Notes: a model not told the origin generated them from the sequence alone. 64,000 nucleotides of DNA from Micromonospora sp. M71_S20 (GCF_003664255.1 NZ_RCCV01000002.1:498501-562500), one strand, 5' to 3'; counted from the stretch's first letter, positions 45,617 to 54,537 are shown. A program made the numbers and translations.

Positions 45617-45711
45617 GGGGTGGTCCTCCAGACAGGGGGCGCGCGTCGGACGGCCGACACGGGGATGACAGACGTGGCGAGGCGGTGTGGTGACACCACC
45701 TCACGGAACGG

Positions 45712-45749
45712 CCCGGGTCGGGCCCACCGGTAGGTGAGCCCGACCCGGG
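45712..45749 (-). terminator. Hairpin between binding protein and permease genes, cluster 2
   Basis: A perfect 12-bp stem (cccgggtcgggc at 45712-45723 with its complement at 45738-45749). It matches in position, and in its CGGGTCGGGC core, the hairpin at 21676-21710 of cluster 1, suggesting a conserved role in lowering downstream expression or protecting the binding-protein message. Confidence 0.65.
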
Positions 45750-45764
45750 GTCAGACCGTTCGGA

Positions 45765-47408
45765 TCAGAGCTCGACCGAGGTGAGGTCGAGTTCGCCGAC
45801 GTTGGACAGCTCGATCTTCTTGATCTTCTCCGAGTGGCCGGACTGCTGACCACCGAAGTAGACCGGGATCGAGGGGACGTCCTGGTCGATGAGGGCGACC
45901 GCCTCGGCGTACTTGGCGTGCGACGCCTCCAGGCTCGGCGCGGAGGCGGCTTCCTTGGCCAGCGCGTCGACCTGCGGGTTGCTGTACTTGCCGTCGTTCG
46001 AGGAACCGCCGGTCACGTAGAGCGGGCCGACCCAGTTCTCCACGTCCGGGTAGTCCTGCTGCCAGCCGGCGCGGTACATGCCGGTCATCTTGCCGGCGTT
46101 GATGTTCTGGCGGAACACCGCGAAGGTCGGCACACCCTCGGCGCGGGCGTTGATGCCGAGGTTCGTCTTCACCTGCTGCGCGACGGCCTCCATCCACTCC
46201 TTGTGGCTGGCGTCGGCGTTGTAGAACATGACCAGCTCGCCGGTGAAGCCACCGGCCTCGGCGAGGAGCTTCTTGGCCTCGTCGACGTTGAACTGGCAGG
46301 CGGTGCAGTTACCGGCCTTGGCGCCCGGGGTCAGCGGGTTGGCCCAGCTGTCGGCCGGCTTGCGCGAACCGAAGAAGATCTTGTCGCTGATCTCCTGGCG
46401 GTTGATCGACAACGAGATCGCGCGACGCAGCTTCGGGTTCTGGAAGCGCTTGTCGTAGATCGGGAAGGCGATGATGCCGGTCGACGGGGTGGTCGAGGAG
46501 ATGGCCCGCTCGCCCAGGTCGTTCTTCCACTTGTCGCCCGCGATGGCGGAGACCGGAACCTGCTGCTGGAAGTCCAGGTTGCCGGCGAGCAGGTCGTTGT
46601 ACGCCGCCGTGTCGTCCTGGTAGAGCTTGATGTTTACGTCCTTGATCTTCATCTTGTCGTTCAAGGAGTAGTCATCGAAGCGCGTCAGCTTGATCTGGAC
46701 GTCGTCTTCCCACGACACGAACTTGATCGGGCCGTTGCCGATCGGCTTCTTGCCGAACGCCTCGGCGCCCTGGGTGAAGAACGCGTCCGGCAGCGGCATG
46801 AAGGTGCTGTAGCCGAGCTTGGTCGGGAACACCGCGGTCGGCGCGGCCAGGGTGACCTCGAAGGTCCAGTCGTCGACGACCTTCAGGCCGGACATCTCCT
46901 TGGCGGCGGGCTCGGGGGCCTTCTTCGGGCCCTCGGCGCCGTCCGGGTCCTCGGTGTGGACCTGGTCGAAGCCCTGGATGTCGGCGAAGAAGCTGCCGTT
47001 CTGCGCGCCGTTGGGCGAGTAGGCGCCCCAGTTCCAGGCGTCCACGAAGTTCTTGGCCTTGACGACGGTGCCGTCGTGGAACTTCGTGTCCTTCTTGATC
47101 TTGATCGTGTAGACCTTGGAGTCGGTCGTCTCGATCGACTCGGCGACCGCGTTGCGCGGGGCGCTGCCGTCGTTCGGGTACTCGACCAGACCGGTCCAGA
47201 TCCAGTCGATGATCGCCCCACCACCGGTCTCGGTGGTGTTCGACGGGACCAGGCCGACCTCCGGCTGAGTGCCGTCGATGGTGATCGCGCCGTCGCTGCT
47301 GGCGCCGGCGTCGCCACCGTCGCTGTCGCTGCTCGAGCAGCCGGACGCGACGAGCGCGAACGCCGCGCCCAGCGCGACCGCGCTGCTTGCCCGCTTCGAG
47401 ACTCTCAT
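45765..47408 (-). CDS. Oligopeptide-type ABC importer, substrate-binding lipoprotein (cluster 2)
   Basis: A 547-residue SBP family 5 lipoprotein. The signal peptide ends in the lipobox VASGC with Cys24 lipidated, followed by a Ser/Asp/Gly linker. Landmarks include IKKDTKFHDGTVVKAKNFVDAWNWGAYSPNG, close to the cluster-1 protein, and a GNCTACQF segment with two Cys. ATG at 47408 is chosen because GAGGAGG lies upstream; an in-frame start at 47459 would precede the signal peptide with 17 charged residues. First gene of the second importer operon. Confidence 0.92.
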   Translation of the reverse strand: MRVSKRASSAVALGAAFALVASGCSSSDSDGGDAGASSDGAITIDGTQPEVGLVPSNTTETGGGAIIDWIWTGLVEYPNDGSAPRNAVAESIETTDSKVYTIKIKKDTKFHDGTVVKAKNFVDAWNWGAYSPNGAQNGSFFADIQGFDQVHTEDPDGAEGPKKAPEPAAKEMSGLKVVDDWTFEVTLAAPTAVFPTKLGYSTFMPLPDAFFTQGAEAFGKKPIGNGPIKFVSWEDDVQIKLTRFDDYSLNDKMKIKDVNIKLYQDDTAAYNDLLAGNLDFQQQVPVSAIAGDKWKNDLGERAISSTTPSTGIIAFPIYDKRFQNPKLRRAISLSINRQEISDKIFFGSRKPADSWANPLTPGAKAGNCTACQFNVDEAKKLLAEAGGFTGELVMFYNADASHKEWMEAVAQQVKTNLGINARAEGVPTFAVFRQNINAGKMTGMYRAGWQQDYPDVENWVGPLYVTGGSSNDGKYSNPQVDALAKEAASAPSLEASHAKYAEAVALIDQDVPSIPVYFGGQQSGHSEKIKKIELSNVGELDLTSVEL

Positions 47409-47838
47409 TCCGAGGGGCCTCCTCTTTCTGAACCTGGATCCGTCGTGGGTTTCACGCACGTATGGGGGGTGACACGTCCGGCAACCGCAGTGCGGGAGCC
47501 GGTTTCACCGCAGTGAATTCGGGACAAGAATGATGTACCGATCCGCCGGGCCACCTCGCCCGCCGCGCTCGGCACCGCGCACACGAGACCACCACGGAGC
47601 ACCGTCAACAGGCGGGGCCCGTGGTCGTCAGGCCGTACGGAGTGCCTCACATGAGGGGTGAGGTGCTGCCACTGTGACACCCACCGGCCCGTTCCGTGAA
47701 GGTGCCGTTATCAAGCCGTTAGTTGGTCGCCACGTTGCCGATACCCGAAAAAAGATCATGATCTACGCCGGTCGTACCGCTCTGAGCAGGAAAGATACGG
47801 TTCAAAGGAGGTCCGACCCCGGCGTAGACTGAGCGGCT
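47409..47838. other. Divergent intergenic region oppA2 / LmbE-type gene
   Basis: A 430-base gap without a credible gene. The right end holds the promoter at 47801-47830. A gatcatgatc palindrome lies near 47756 in an AT-richer patch. I could not place the promoter of the importer operon with confidence. Confidence 0.5.
47801..47830 (+). promoter_or_regulatory. Promoter of the LmbE-type deacetylase gene
   Basis: TTCAAA (47801-47806), 18-base spacer, TAGACT (47825-47830), eight bases before the GTG start, so the transcript is probably leaderless. An AGGAGG lies inside the spacer and cannot act as a ribosome site. Confidence 0.55.
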
Positions 47839-48573
47839 GTGAGCTTCCCCGCGTCCGCTCCGGCGCTGTCCGACGTCGTCCGCGCGTTGGCCGTTTTTGC
47901 CCATCCGGACGATGTCGACTTCGGCTGTGCGGGCACCATCGCCACCTGGGTGGACGAGGGTGTCGACGTCTCGTACCTGCTCGTCACCCGGGGCGACTCC
48001 GGAGAGTGCGACGACACCCCGCGCGCCGAGGTGGGCCGGCCGCGGGAGGAGGAGCAACGGGCGGCGGCCGCCGCGGTCGGCGTACGGCAGGTCGAGTTCC
48101 TCGACGGGTACCCCGACGGCGCCCTCACCCCGACGCTCGACCTGCGCCGGGACGTCACCGCGGCGATCCGCCGGTTCCGGCCCGACCGGGTGCTGACCAG
48201 CTCGCCGCTGCGCCGGTGGGAGCAGCTCGTCGGGCCGGGCCACCCGGACCACCTCGCCGTGGGCGAGGCCACCACCTGCGCGGTCTACCCGGACGCGCGC
48301 AACCGGTTCACCCATCCCGGCCTGCTGGCCGCGGGGCTGGAGCCGTGGGTGGTCCGGGAGGTCTGGTACGCCGGCGGCCCCGCGCCGGACCACGTCGTCG
48401 ACGTCACCGACCGGTACGCGCGCAAGGTCGCCGCCATGGCGGCGCACCGCTCGCAGACCGGGCGGATGGACGTGGCGGCCTGGGTGCGGGACCAGCTCAC
48501 CGCGACGGCCGACGCGGCCGGGCTGCCGGCCGGCCGGATGGCCGAGGCGTTCACCGTGCTGCGCACGGGCTGA
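47839..48573 (+). CDS. PIG-L/LmbE-family zinc deacetylase
   Basis: A 244-residue cytoplasmic amidohydrolase of the family that includes MshB and Mca of mycothiol metabolism. The zinc motif is AHPDDVDFGCAG (His, Asp, Asp near 21-24) and the third ligand is in PGHPDHLAVGEA near 136-139. The family removes acetyl groups from GlcNAc-type substrates; whether this one acts on mycothiol intermediates is not decided by the sequence. GTG start with a leaderless promoter. Confidence 0.88.
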   Translation: MSFPASAPALSDVVRALAVFAHPDDVDFGCAGTIATWVDEGVDVSYLLVTRGDSGECDDTPRAEVGRPREEEQRAAAAAVGVRQVEFLDGYPDGALTPTLDLRRDVTAAIRRFRPDRVLTSSPLRRWEQLVGPGHPDHLAVGEATTCAVYPDARNRFTHPGLLAAGLEPWVVREVWYAGGPAPDHVVDVTDRYARKVAAMAAHRSQTGRMDVAAWVRDQLTATADAAGLPAGRMAEAFTVLRTG

Positions 48574-48585
48574 GCCCGGGGGCGA

Positions 48586-48634
48586 ACGGCTCCGGCCCCG
48601 GCACCGCGCGGGGCGGTACCGGGGCCGGAGCCGT
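48586..48634. terminator. Bidirectional terminator between deacetylase and surface-protein genes
   Basis: A perfect 16-bp stem (48586-48601 with 48619-48634) around a 17-base loop that can pair further, between convergent stops. Confidence 0.7.
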
Positions 48635-48648
48635 GGAGCGGGCGTCGA

Positions 48649-49809
48649 TCAGGCCGTGAAGCGCAGCTTGCGACGGCGGAACAGCAGCACGGCGACCGCG
48701 CCGGCGGCCAGCAGCGCCACGCCGGCGGCGATCGAGGCGGCGATCGGGGAGCCGGTCAGCGGAAGGTCACCGCCGCTGCTCGCGGGCGAGGTCGACGGGG
48801 CCGGGCTCTCGACCGGGGCGCTCGGCGACGGCGACTCCGCCGGGGCGCTCGGCGAGGGCGACTCCGCCGGAGCGCTCGGCGACGGGGACTCCGCCGGGGC
48901 GGCGGCGAACGCGGCCTCGGCCTTGGCGGTCACGGTCGAGCCGGTGCTGCCACCGAGGATCAGCTTCTGGGCGGCACGCTGGCCGGTGAAGAGGAACACC
49001 CGGCCGAAGGAGACCGAATCCTGGGCGGAAACGGTCACCTTCACCTCGCCGGCGCCGTCCGCGGTCAGCCAGAACTGGCCGCCGTTGGTGGTCGTGGTCA
49101 CCGGCTTGCCCTCGGCGTCGACCGCCGAGCCGCCGTCGACCGCGACGGTGATCTCGCCCGCCGGGCCCTTGACGGTGAAGGGGCCGGCCTTCTCGCCGAC
49201 GGTGGCCTTGGCGCTCGCCGGGTCCACGCTCAGCTCGGCCTTCGGCTCGGGCTGGTCGGTGGCGTTGGCGACCAGGTAGTCGTGGACCTTCTTGACCACG
49301 TCGTACTGCTTCTTGCCGAGCAGCTTCTGGTTGTCGACCCAGTCACCCAGCTTGACGCCGTCGCTGAAGTTCCAGATGGCGGTCTGGGTGCCGAAGTAGA
49401 GCAGGTTGTCGACCTCGGCCTTCGCCGGGGCGGTGGCGCCGGCGGCGGCCAGCAGCTTGGCGGAGTCGGCGTTCGGGTAGCCGTGGGTCAGCACCCACTG
49501 CACCTTGCCGAGGTTCTTCACCTGGGACTCGTCCCAGGTGCCCTCCTTGTACTTGCCGTCGATCGCCACGTTGGTGTGGTAGTCGATGCAGAAGGCGGGG
49601 ACGAGCTTTCCGTCGATCTTGAGTGCCAGCGCACCGGTGCTCTTCGGCTGCCCGTTGAGCATGAGCGTGACGTTGCTGCCCTTGACCGACTTGGCGACGC
49701 CGGTCTTGTCGGCGGCGGCGGCCGGCGCGACCGCGCCGACTGCCAGCGCGCCACCGGCGACGGTCGCCAGCGCGATCCGCGCCCAGCGCCGTCCTCGTTG
49801 TCCGAACAT
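48649..49809 (-). CDS. Sortase-anchored thioester (TQXA) surface protein
   Basis: A 386-residue exported protein. Signal peptide 1-33 (ARIALATVAGGALAVGAVAPAAAA), then a thioester domain in which Cys74 (AFCIDYH) and Gln142 (GTQTAIW) are placed to form an internal thioester able to bind host or environmental surfaces covalently. A beta-rich domain (about 210-310) follows, then three near-identical PAESPSPSA repeats, the sorting motif LPLTG, a hydrophobic helix and the basic tail RRRKLR. ATG at 49809 opens onto the signal peptide; longer starts do not. In other actinobacteria such proteins are stalk tips or adhesins. Confidence 0.88.
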   Translation of the reverse strand: MFGQRGRRWARIALATVAGGALAVGAVAPAAAADKTGVAKSVKGSNVTLMLNGQPKSTGALALKIDGKLVPAFCIDYHTNVAIDGKYKEGTWDESQVKNLGKVQWVLTHGYPNADSAKLLAAAGATAPAKAEVDNLLYFGTQTAIWNFSDGVKLGDWVDNQKLLGKKQYDVVKKVHDYLVANATDQPEPKAELSVDPASAKATVGEKAGPFTVKGPAGEITVAVDGGSAVDAEGKPVTTTTNGGQFWLTADGAGEVKVTVSAQDSVSFGRVFLFTGQRAAQKLILGGSTGSTVTAKAEAAFAAAPAESPSPSAPAESPSPSAPAESPSPSAPVESPAPSTSPASSGGDLPLTGSPIAASIAAGVALLAAGAVAVLLFRRRKLRFTA

Positions 49810-49999
49810 CAGATTCGTGCACCTCTCCCCAGGGGTGACCCGCGCACGGCGGGTTGCATGAAGCCGCCGTTCCCGCGGGATGTGCACCACCCGCACGCGA
49901 GAACGCGACGGGGCATTATGTGACGGGAGTTGATCGTTTGTCAGCCCCTGTGGGCCCCATTCGTCGGTTCCGTCCTATATGACGGGGAAAAGAAATGGA

Positions 50000-50686
50000 T
50001 CACACGAGCCGACGGTCGGCCGCCCAGCGGGACAACTCGTACCTGTTGGACATCTGGAGCTTGCGAAGCACGTTGGACACGTGCGTCTCCACCGTCTTGA
50101 TGGAGATGTAGAGCTCCTTGGCGATCTCCTTGTAGGCGTACCCCCGGGCGAGCAGCCGCAGCACCTCGCGCTCGCGGTTGGTGAGCTGGTCCAGCTCCGG
50201 GTCGGCCACCGGGGCGTCGGGACGGGCCGCGAACGCGTCCAGCACGAACCCCGCCAACCGGGGGCTGAACACGGCGTCGCCGTCGGCCACCCGGCGGACC
50301 GCGGCGGCGAGCTCCTCCGGGGAGATGGTCTTCGTGACGTAGCCCCGCGCGCCGGCCCGGATCAGCCCGATCACGTCCTCCGCCGCGTCCGAGACGCTCA
50401 GCGCCAGGAACTTGACCTGCGGATGCGTACGCCGCATCGCCTCCAGCACCGCCCGGCCGCCGCCGTCGGGCATGTGCACGTCGAGCAGCACCACGTCGGG
50501 CAGCGTGGCGGCGATCCGGGTGACCGCCTCGCCGACGCTGCTCGCCTCGCCCACCACCTCGACGTGCGCGCCCAACTCGGCGCGGACCCCCGCGCGGAAC
50601 ATGGCGTGGTCGTCGACGAGGAAGACCCGCAGCCGCTCGGCGCGGGCTGCCGCCCCCTCGACCGGTTCCATCGACTGCTCGGTCAT
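50000..50686 (-). CDS. LuxR-type response regulator (LiaR-like)
   Basis: A 228-residue NarL/LiaR-type regulator. Receiver domain 19-140 with acidic pair D25/D26, phospho-acceptor D69 (VVLLDVHMP) and K119 (GYVTK); LuxR helix-turn-helix 166-228 (LTNREREVLRLLARGYAYKEIAKE and the TVETHVSNVLRKL recognition helix). Its ATG shares one base with the kinase stop (TGATG), so the two are translationally coupled and form a two-component pair. A longer open frame into the kinase gene is not used. Confidence 0.94.
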   Translation of the reverse strand: MTEQSMEPVEGAAARAERLRVFLVDDHAMFRAGVRAELGAHVEVVGEASSVGEAVTRIAATLPDVVLLDVHMPDGGGRAVLEAMRRTHPQVKFLALSVSDAAEDVIGLIRAGARGYVTKTISPEELAAAVRRVADGDAVFSPRLAGFVLDAFAARPDAPVADPELDQLTNREREVLRLLARGYAYKEIAKELYISIKTVETHVSNVLRKLQMSNRYELSRWAADRRLV

Positions 50687-51924
50687 CACTTGTCCCTTTC
50701 CGCCGTTGCCGGGTCCCGGGTGATCGGCAGGATCAACCGGACCTCGGTCCCTTCCCCCGGCCCGGAGCGGATCTCCGCCCGGCCGCCGTGCCGCTTCATC
50801 CGCCCGATGATCGAGCCCCGGACCCCGTGCCGGTGATCCTCCACCGTATCCGGGTCGAAGCCCTTCCCCCGGTCCCGGACGAAGACGCTGACCTGATCCG
50901 GCTCGACCTCGGCGTAGAGCGAGACGGTCTGCACCCCGGCGTGCCGGGCCGCGTTCACCAGCGCCTCGCGGGCGGCCGCCACCAGCGCGCCGACCCGCTC
51001 GTCGGTCTCCCGGTCGCCGACCACCACCGCCTCCACCGTGATCGCGAACGTGTCCTCGACCTCGGCGGCGGCCTGCTCCAGGGCGGCGGCGAACCGCTCG
51101 GTGGGCGAACCGGTGGGCTTGTAGAGCCAGTTGCGCAGCGAGCGTTCCTGCCCCCGGGCGAGCCGCTGGACGGTCTTCACGTCGCTCGCGTTGCGCTGGA
51201 TCAGGGCCAGGGTGTGCAGCACCTGATCGTGCACCATGGCGGCCAGTTCGGCCCGTTCCTGCTCCCGGATGCGCCCCTCGCGCTCCGACCGGAGCTGGTT
51301 GTACGTCCGCCACAGCACCGGCGCGGCGACCACGCCGACCCCGGCGAGCCCGACCAGGGCGAAGATCACGCCGTTGAGCACTGCGTCGAAGTTCTGCGCC
51401 GGGGAGTACACCGCCGCGACGCCGATAATGCCGACCGCGACCAGCACCCCGCCGCCGATGAACCGGAGCACGAACGCCCGCCGGTCGCTCTCCTCCACCA
51501 CCGCGCCCAGCCAGGGCACCGGCATGGAGTCGCCCCACTGCTGCCGCCGCTCCGGCGCCGACTGGTGCCAGATCACCCCGGCGCCGACCGCGATGATCGC
51601 GACCAGCCAGCCGGCGGTGCCGGCCGCGCCGACCGAGTCGAAGACCATCACCTGCACCAGCAGCACGCCGAGACCGATCGCCACGAACGGCAGCAGCTGG
51701 GCGACGTCCCTGCGGGCCGGCACGGCGGTGTCGCCCGGGCGCAGCGGCACGACCGCCCAGAAGGCCGCGTAGAGCAGCAGGCCGAGCCCGCTCAGCCCCA
51801 GCAGCACCATGAAGGCGACCCGTACCCGCAGCACCGAGATGCCGAGGTGGTCGGCGATACCGGCGGCCACCCCCGCGGCCATCCGGTGCTCGGGGGCGCG
51901 GTGGAGGCGGGGTGGCTGGGTCAC
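50686..51924 (-). CDS. Sensor histidine kinase with N-terminal PspC domain (LiaS-like)
   Basis: A membrane kinase of about 412 residues. The N-terminus (PPRLHRAPEHRMAAGVAAGIADHLG) is a PspC domain fused to the sensor, followed by about five to six hydrophobic segments to residue 190, a HisKA_3 dimerisation helix with the phospho-acceptor His in MVHDQVLHTL, and an ATPase domain with the N-box EALVNAARHAG and the RDRGKGFD loop. GTG at 51924 is the best guess; GTG at 51951 is possible. Divergent from the PspC-toastrack gene at 52124, with which it likely forms an envelope-stress system. Confidence 0.92.
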   Translation of the reverse strand: MTQPPRLHRAPEHRMAAGVAAGIADHLGISVLRVRVAFMVLLGLSGLGLLLYAAFWAVVPLRPGDTAVPARRDVAQLLPFVAIGLGVLLVQVMVFDSVGAAGTAGWLVAIIAVGAGVIWHQSAPERRQQWGDSMPVPWLGAVVEESDRRAFVLRFIGGGVLVAVGIIGVAAVYSPAQNFDAVLNGVIFALVGLAGVGVVAAPVLWRTYNQLRSEREGRIREQERAELAAMVHDQVLHTLALIQRNASDVKTVQRLARGQERSLRNWLYKPTGSPTERFAAALEQAAAEVEDTFAITVEAVVVGDRETDERVGALVAAAREALVNAARHAGVQTVSLYAEVEPDQVSVFVRDRGKGFDPDTVEDHRHGVRGSIIGRMKRHGGRAEIRSGPGEGTEVRLILPITRDPATAERDK

Positions 51925-52123
51925 GGCGCTGATCGGATACTCCCTGGTCACGGCGGGTACGAAAGCGGGCGACGGCCCGTTGCCGGCGTCGGGTCGATCG
52001 TCACACGGCACACCGCCGCCCGACCACGGGGACGCCCCCGACATTCGGGCCGCCGGGATCTCAGGGTGGGGTCAGGGTCGGGTCCTGAGGCCGTCCGGCG
52101 GGTCGGGGCAGCAGGATCGAGGC

Positions 52124-53791
52124 ATGACCGAGGAAGCTGCCCAGTCCGCCAACCCCGGGGCGGCACAGCCGGGTGGGCCACCCCCCACCGCGACACCGCC
52201 CGGTGGGCCCACGCCAGCCGGCACCGGAACGCCGCCGCCCGTGGCAGCGCCGGCCGCCGCCGGAGACGCGGGTGGGACGCCGCCGCCCGGCGCCGGACCG
52301 GGCCCCGGAGCGCAGCCGTCGTTCGGCGGCGCCGGCTTCACCTCGCGGTACGGGCTGGTGCGCCCCCGCGACGGCCGCTACCTGGCCGGCGTCTGCGCGG
52401 CGATCGGCCGGGCCACCAACACCGACCCGGTGCTCTGGCGGGTGCTGCTGGCGGTGCTCGGCTTCTTCGGCGGCATCGGCATCCTGGTCTACGTCACCGC
52501 CTGGCTGATCATCCCGGGTGAGGGGGACAGCGCCTCCCCCGTCGAGTCCATGCTGGGCCGGGGCCGGTCCAGCATGTCCCCGGTCACCGTGATCGTGCTG
52601 AGCATCCTGGTCGCGATCAGTTTCGGCTACATCGTCACGGACGCGTTCCGGGCGGTGCTGCTCGGCGCCACGATCCTGATCGGCGGCGCGCTGCTGCTGA
52701 ACCGCGACAACAGGGCGGCCCAGGGCGCGCCGGTAGGCCCCGTCCCGCCCGTGCCGCCCACCGCCCCGCCCGGGCCGGTGCCACCGGTCGGCCATCCCGC
52801 CCCGGTCGCGTACGCGGCCCCGCCGACCGTGGCCGTGCCCCCCGGCGCGGGTCCGGTCCCGGCCCCGACCGTCGCCCAGGCCACCTGGAGCGCCCCGGTC
52901 CCCCAACCGACCGCCGGGCCGACCGCCGGGCTGCCCGCCTGGCCGCCGGCCGCCCCGGCCCCGCCTGCCCGTCCACCGGCGGGTACGCCCACCGTCGGCT
53001 GGCCGTCGGCAGCGCCCACCTCCGGTTGGCCCGCCGCGACCTCGGGCGCGCCGGGACCGGTCCATCCGCCGTCCCCGCCCCCGGGCTACCGGCCCCCGTT
53101 CGCCCCGCACGGCCCGTACGCCGGGCAGACCGTAGTGCCGCCCGCACCGCGCAAGCCACCGAAGCCGCCAAAGCGACCGCGTGAGCGCTCCCCGCTCGGC
53201 GCGGTGACGTTCTCGCTGATCTTCCTCGCCCTGGGCGTGGTCGCCGTCGTCGACCTGCTGGACGTGTTCGACGTCGGGGCGTCGGCGTACTTCGCGGCCA
53301 CGCTGGCCACCATCGGGCTCGGTCTGCTGGTCGGCACGTGGTTCGGGCGGGCCCGGTGGCTGATCGCGCTCGGCGTGGTGGCCGCCGCCGCCCTCGGGGT
53401 GGCCACCGTGGCGGAGTCCTACGACCGGATCCGGGGCGTCGACGGCAACGTCACCTGGGCGCCCACCGACCACCGCGACCTCGCCCTGCGGTACGAGAAC
53501 AGCTTCGGCGACACGGTCCTGGACCTGCGCGCGGTCGACTTCGACAAGAAGAACACCGAGATCACCGTCTCCGTCAACTTCGGCGAGTGCACGGTGGTGG
53601 TGCCGCCGAACGTCGACGTCACCACGGTGGCCGACGTCAACGCTGGCGACGCGGTCGTCTTCGGCAAGCGCTCCGGCGGGCTCGCCGGCGAGCTGCGGGA
53701 GGCGACCGACCTGGGTCCGGACGGCCCGGGCGGCGGCACGCTGCGCCTCTACATCCACGTCAACGCCGGCAACCTGGAGGTGACCCGGTGA
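52124..53791 (+). CDS. PspC-toastrack (LiaF-like) membrane protein
   Basis: A 555-residue protein. Pro/Gly/Ala-rich tail (1-72); PspC domain (about 75-140: GRYLAGVCAAIGRATNTDPVLWRVLL with GILVYVTAWLIIPGEG); two further hydrophobic segments; a second long Pro-rich stretch (200-350); a four-helix LiaI/LiaF-TM-like region (about 352-435); and a C-terminal beta-rich toastrack domain (from about 440) with VSVNFGECTVVVPPNVDV. The order PspC, LiaF-TM, toastrack and the divergent PspC kinase with a LiaR-like regulator recall LiaFSR. It probably restrains the kinase, but this is inferred. ATG at 52124 overlaps no other feature. Confidence 0.9.
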   Translation: MTEEAAQSANPGAAQPGGPPPTATPPGGPTPAGTGTPPPVAAPAAAGDAGGTPPPGAGPGPGAQPSFGGAGFTSRYGLVRPRDGRYLAGVCAAIGRATNTDPVLWRVLLAVLGFFGGIGILVYVTAWLIIPGEGDSASPVESMLGRGRSSMSPVTVIVLSILVAISFGYIVTDAFRAVLLGATILIGGALLLNRDNRAAQGAPVGPVPPVPPTAPPGPVPPVGHPAPVAYAAPPTVAVPPGAGPVPAPTVAQATWSAPVPQPTAGPTAGLPAWPPAAPAPPARPPAGTPTVGWPSAAPTSGWPAATSGAPGPVHPPSPPPGYRPPFAPHGPYAGQTVVPPAPRKPPKPPKRPRERSPLGAVTFSLIFLALGVVAVVDLLDVFDVGASAYFAATLATIGLGLLVGTWFGRARWLIALGVVAAAALGVATVAESYDRIRGVDGNVTWAPTDHRDLALRYENSFGDTVLDLRAVDFDKKNTEITVSVNFGECTVVVPPNVDVTTVADVNAGDAVVFGKRSGGLAGELREATDLGPDGPGGGTLRLYIHVNAGNLEVTR

Positions 53792-54537
53792 AGGCCCACC
53801 GCACCGACATCGTGTCCTTCGCCTTCGGGCTGATCTTCCTCGGCCTCGCCGCGTGGTGGCTGCTCGCCCAGTTGCTCGGGCTCGCCCTCCCGCCGGTCGG
53901 CTGGTTCCTGGCCGGTGCGCTGATCCTGATCGGCCTGCTGGGCCTGGTGGGCGCGCTGCGCTCCGGGCGGTCCGCCGGCGCGGCCACGGCCGGCGGGGCC
54001 GCTCCCTCCGACGCCGCCGCCTCCGACGCCGCTGCCTCCGACGCCCAGGACGCGCTCGCCCCGGACGCGGTCGAGCCCGTCTCCACCCCGCCGGGCGCGC
54101 AACCGGCGGACCGGGCGACGGACCGGCAGGCCACGGAGGTGGACCCGACCCGCTGGGACCTCGACCGGCCCGCGCCGTCCGACGAGCCGGCGGCCTGGGG
54201 CGGCCGACGGTCCGACTGGGGCGAACGCTCCGACTGGGGCGGGCGGTCCGAGTGGGACGTGGCCGCGCCGACGACCGGCGGACCGACGCCGAGCGAACCG
54301 ACGCTGAGCGGACCGACGTTGGGCGGACCGACGCCGAGCGAACCGACGCCGAGCGAACCGACGTTGGACGGACCGGCGACGACCGGATCCCGGGCCGGGG
54401 GCGAGGCCGACGAGTGGCCGACGGAGGCCGTCACCGACGTCCGGACCGAGGCGGTCGAGGACCGCGCCGCCGACGAGGACGCCCTGCCCCGGCGGACCGA
54501 CGGGCCGGCGGCCGGTGAGGAGCGCGGGCGCGGCTGA
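53788..54537 (+). CDS. Small membrane protein with long repetitive acidic tail
   Basis: A 249-residue protein translated from GTG 53788, overlapping the upstream stop as GTGA. Residues 8-55 contain two hydrophobic segments (IVSFAFGLIFLGLAAWWLLAQLLGLALPP and WFLAGALILIGLLGLVGAL). The remaining 190 residues are low-complexity and acidic, with Ala-Ser-Asp runs, three Ser-Asp-Trp-Gly units, and a pentapeptide array PT(P/L)xx at about 165-195. Unknown function; coupling to the PspC-toastrack gene implies a role in the same envelope module. Confidence 0.78.
   Translation: MKAHRTDIVSFAFGLIFLGLAAWWLLAQLLGLALPPVGWFLAGALILIGLLGLVGALRSGRSAGAATAGGAAPSDAAASDAAASDAQDALAPDAVEPVSTPPGAQPADRATDRQATEVDPTRWDLDRPAPSDEPAAWGGRRSDWGERSDWGGRSEWDVAAPTTGGPTPSEPTLSGPTLGGPTPSEPTPSEPTLDGPATTGSRAGGEADEWPTEAVTDVRTEAVEDRAADEDALPRRTDGPAAGEERGRG
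54282..54371 (+). repeat. 15-bp tandem repeat inside the 53788 gene
   Basis: Six consecutive 15-base units of the form accgacgccgagcga or close variants encode PTPSE, PTLSG and PTLGG-type pentapeptides. The unit number is likely to vary between strains and would not alter the frame. Confidence 0.7.

Noticed and set aside
50000..51538. Long version of the response regulator starting at 51538
   Set aside because: The extra N-terminus is an alternate-frame reading of the kinase gene; the ATG at 50686 overlaps the kinase stop as in other two-component pairs.
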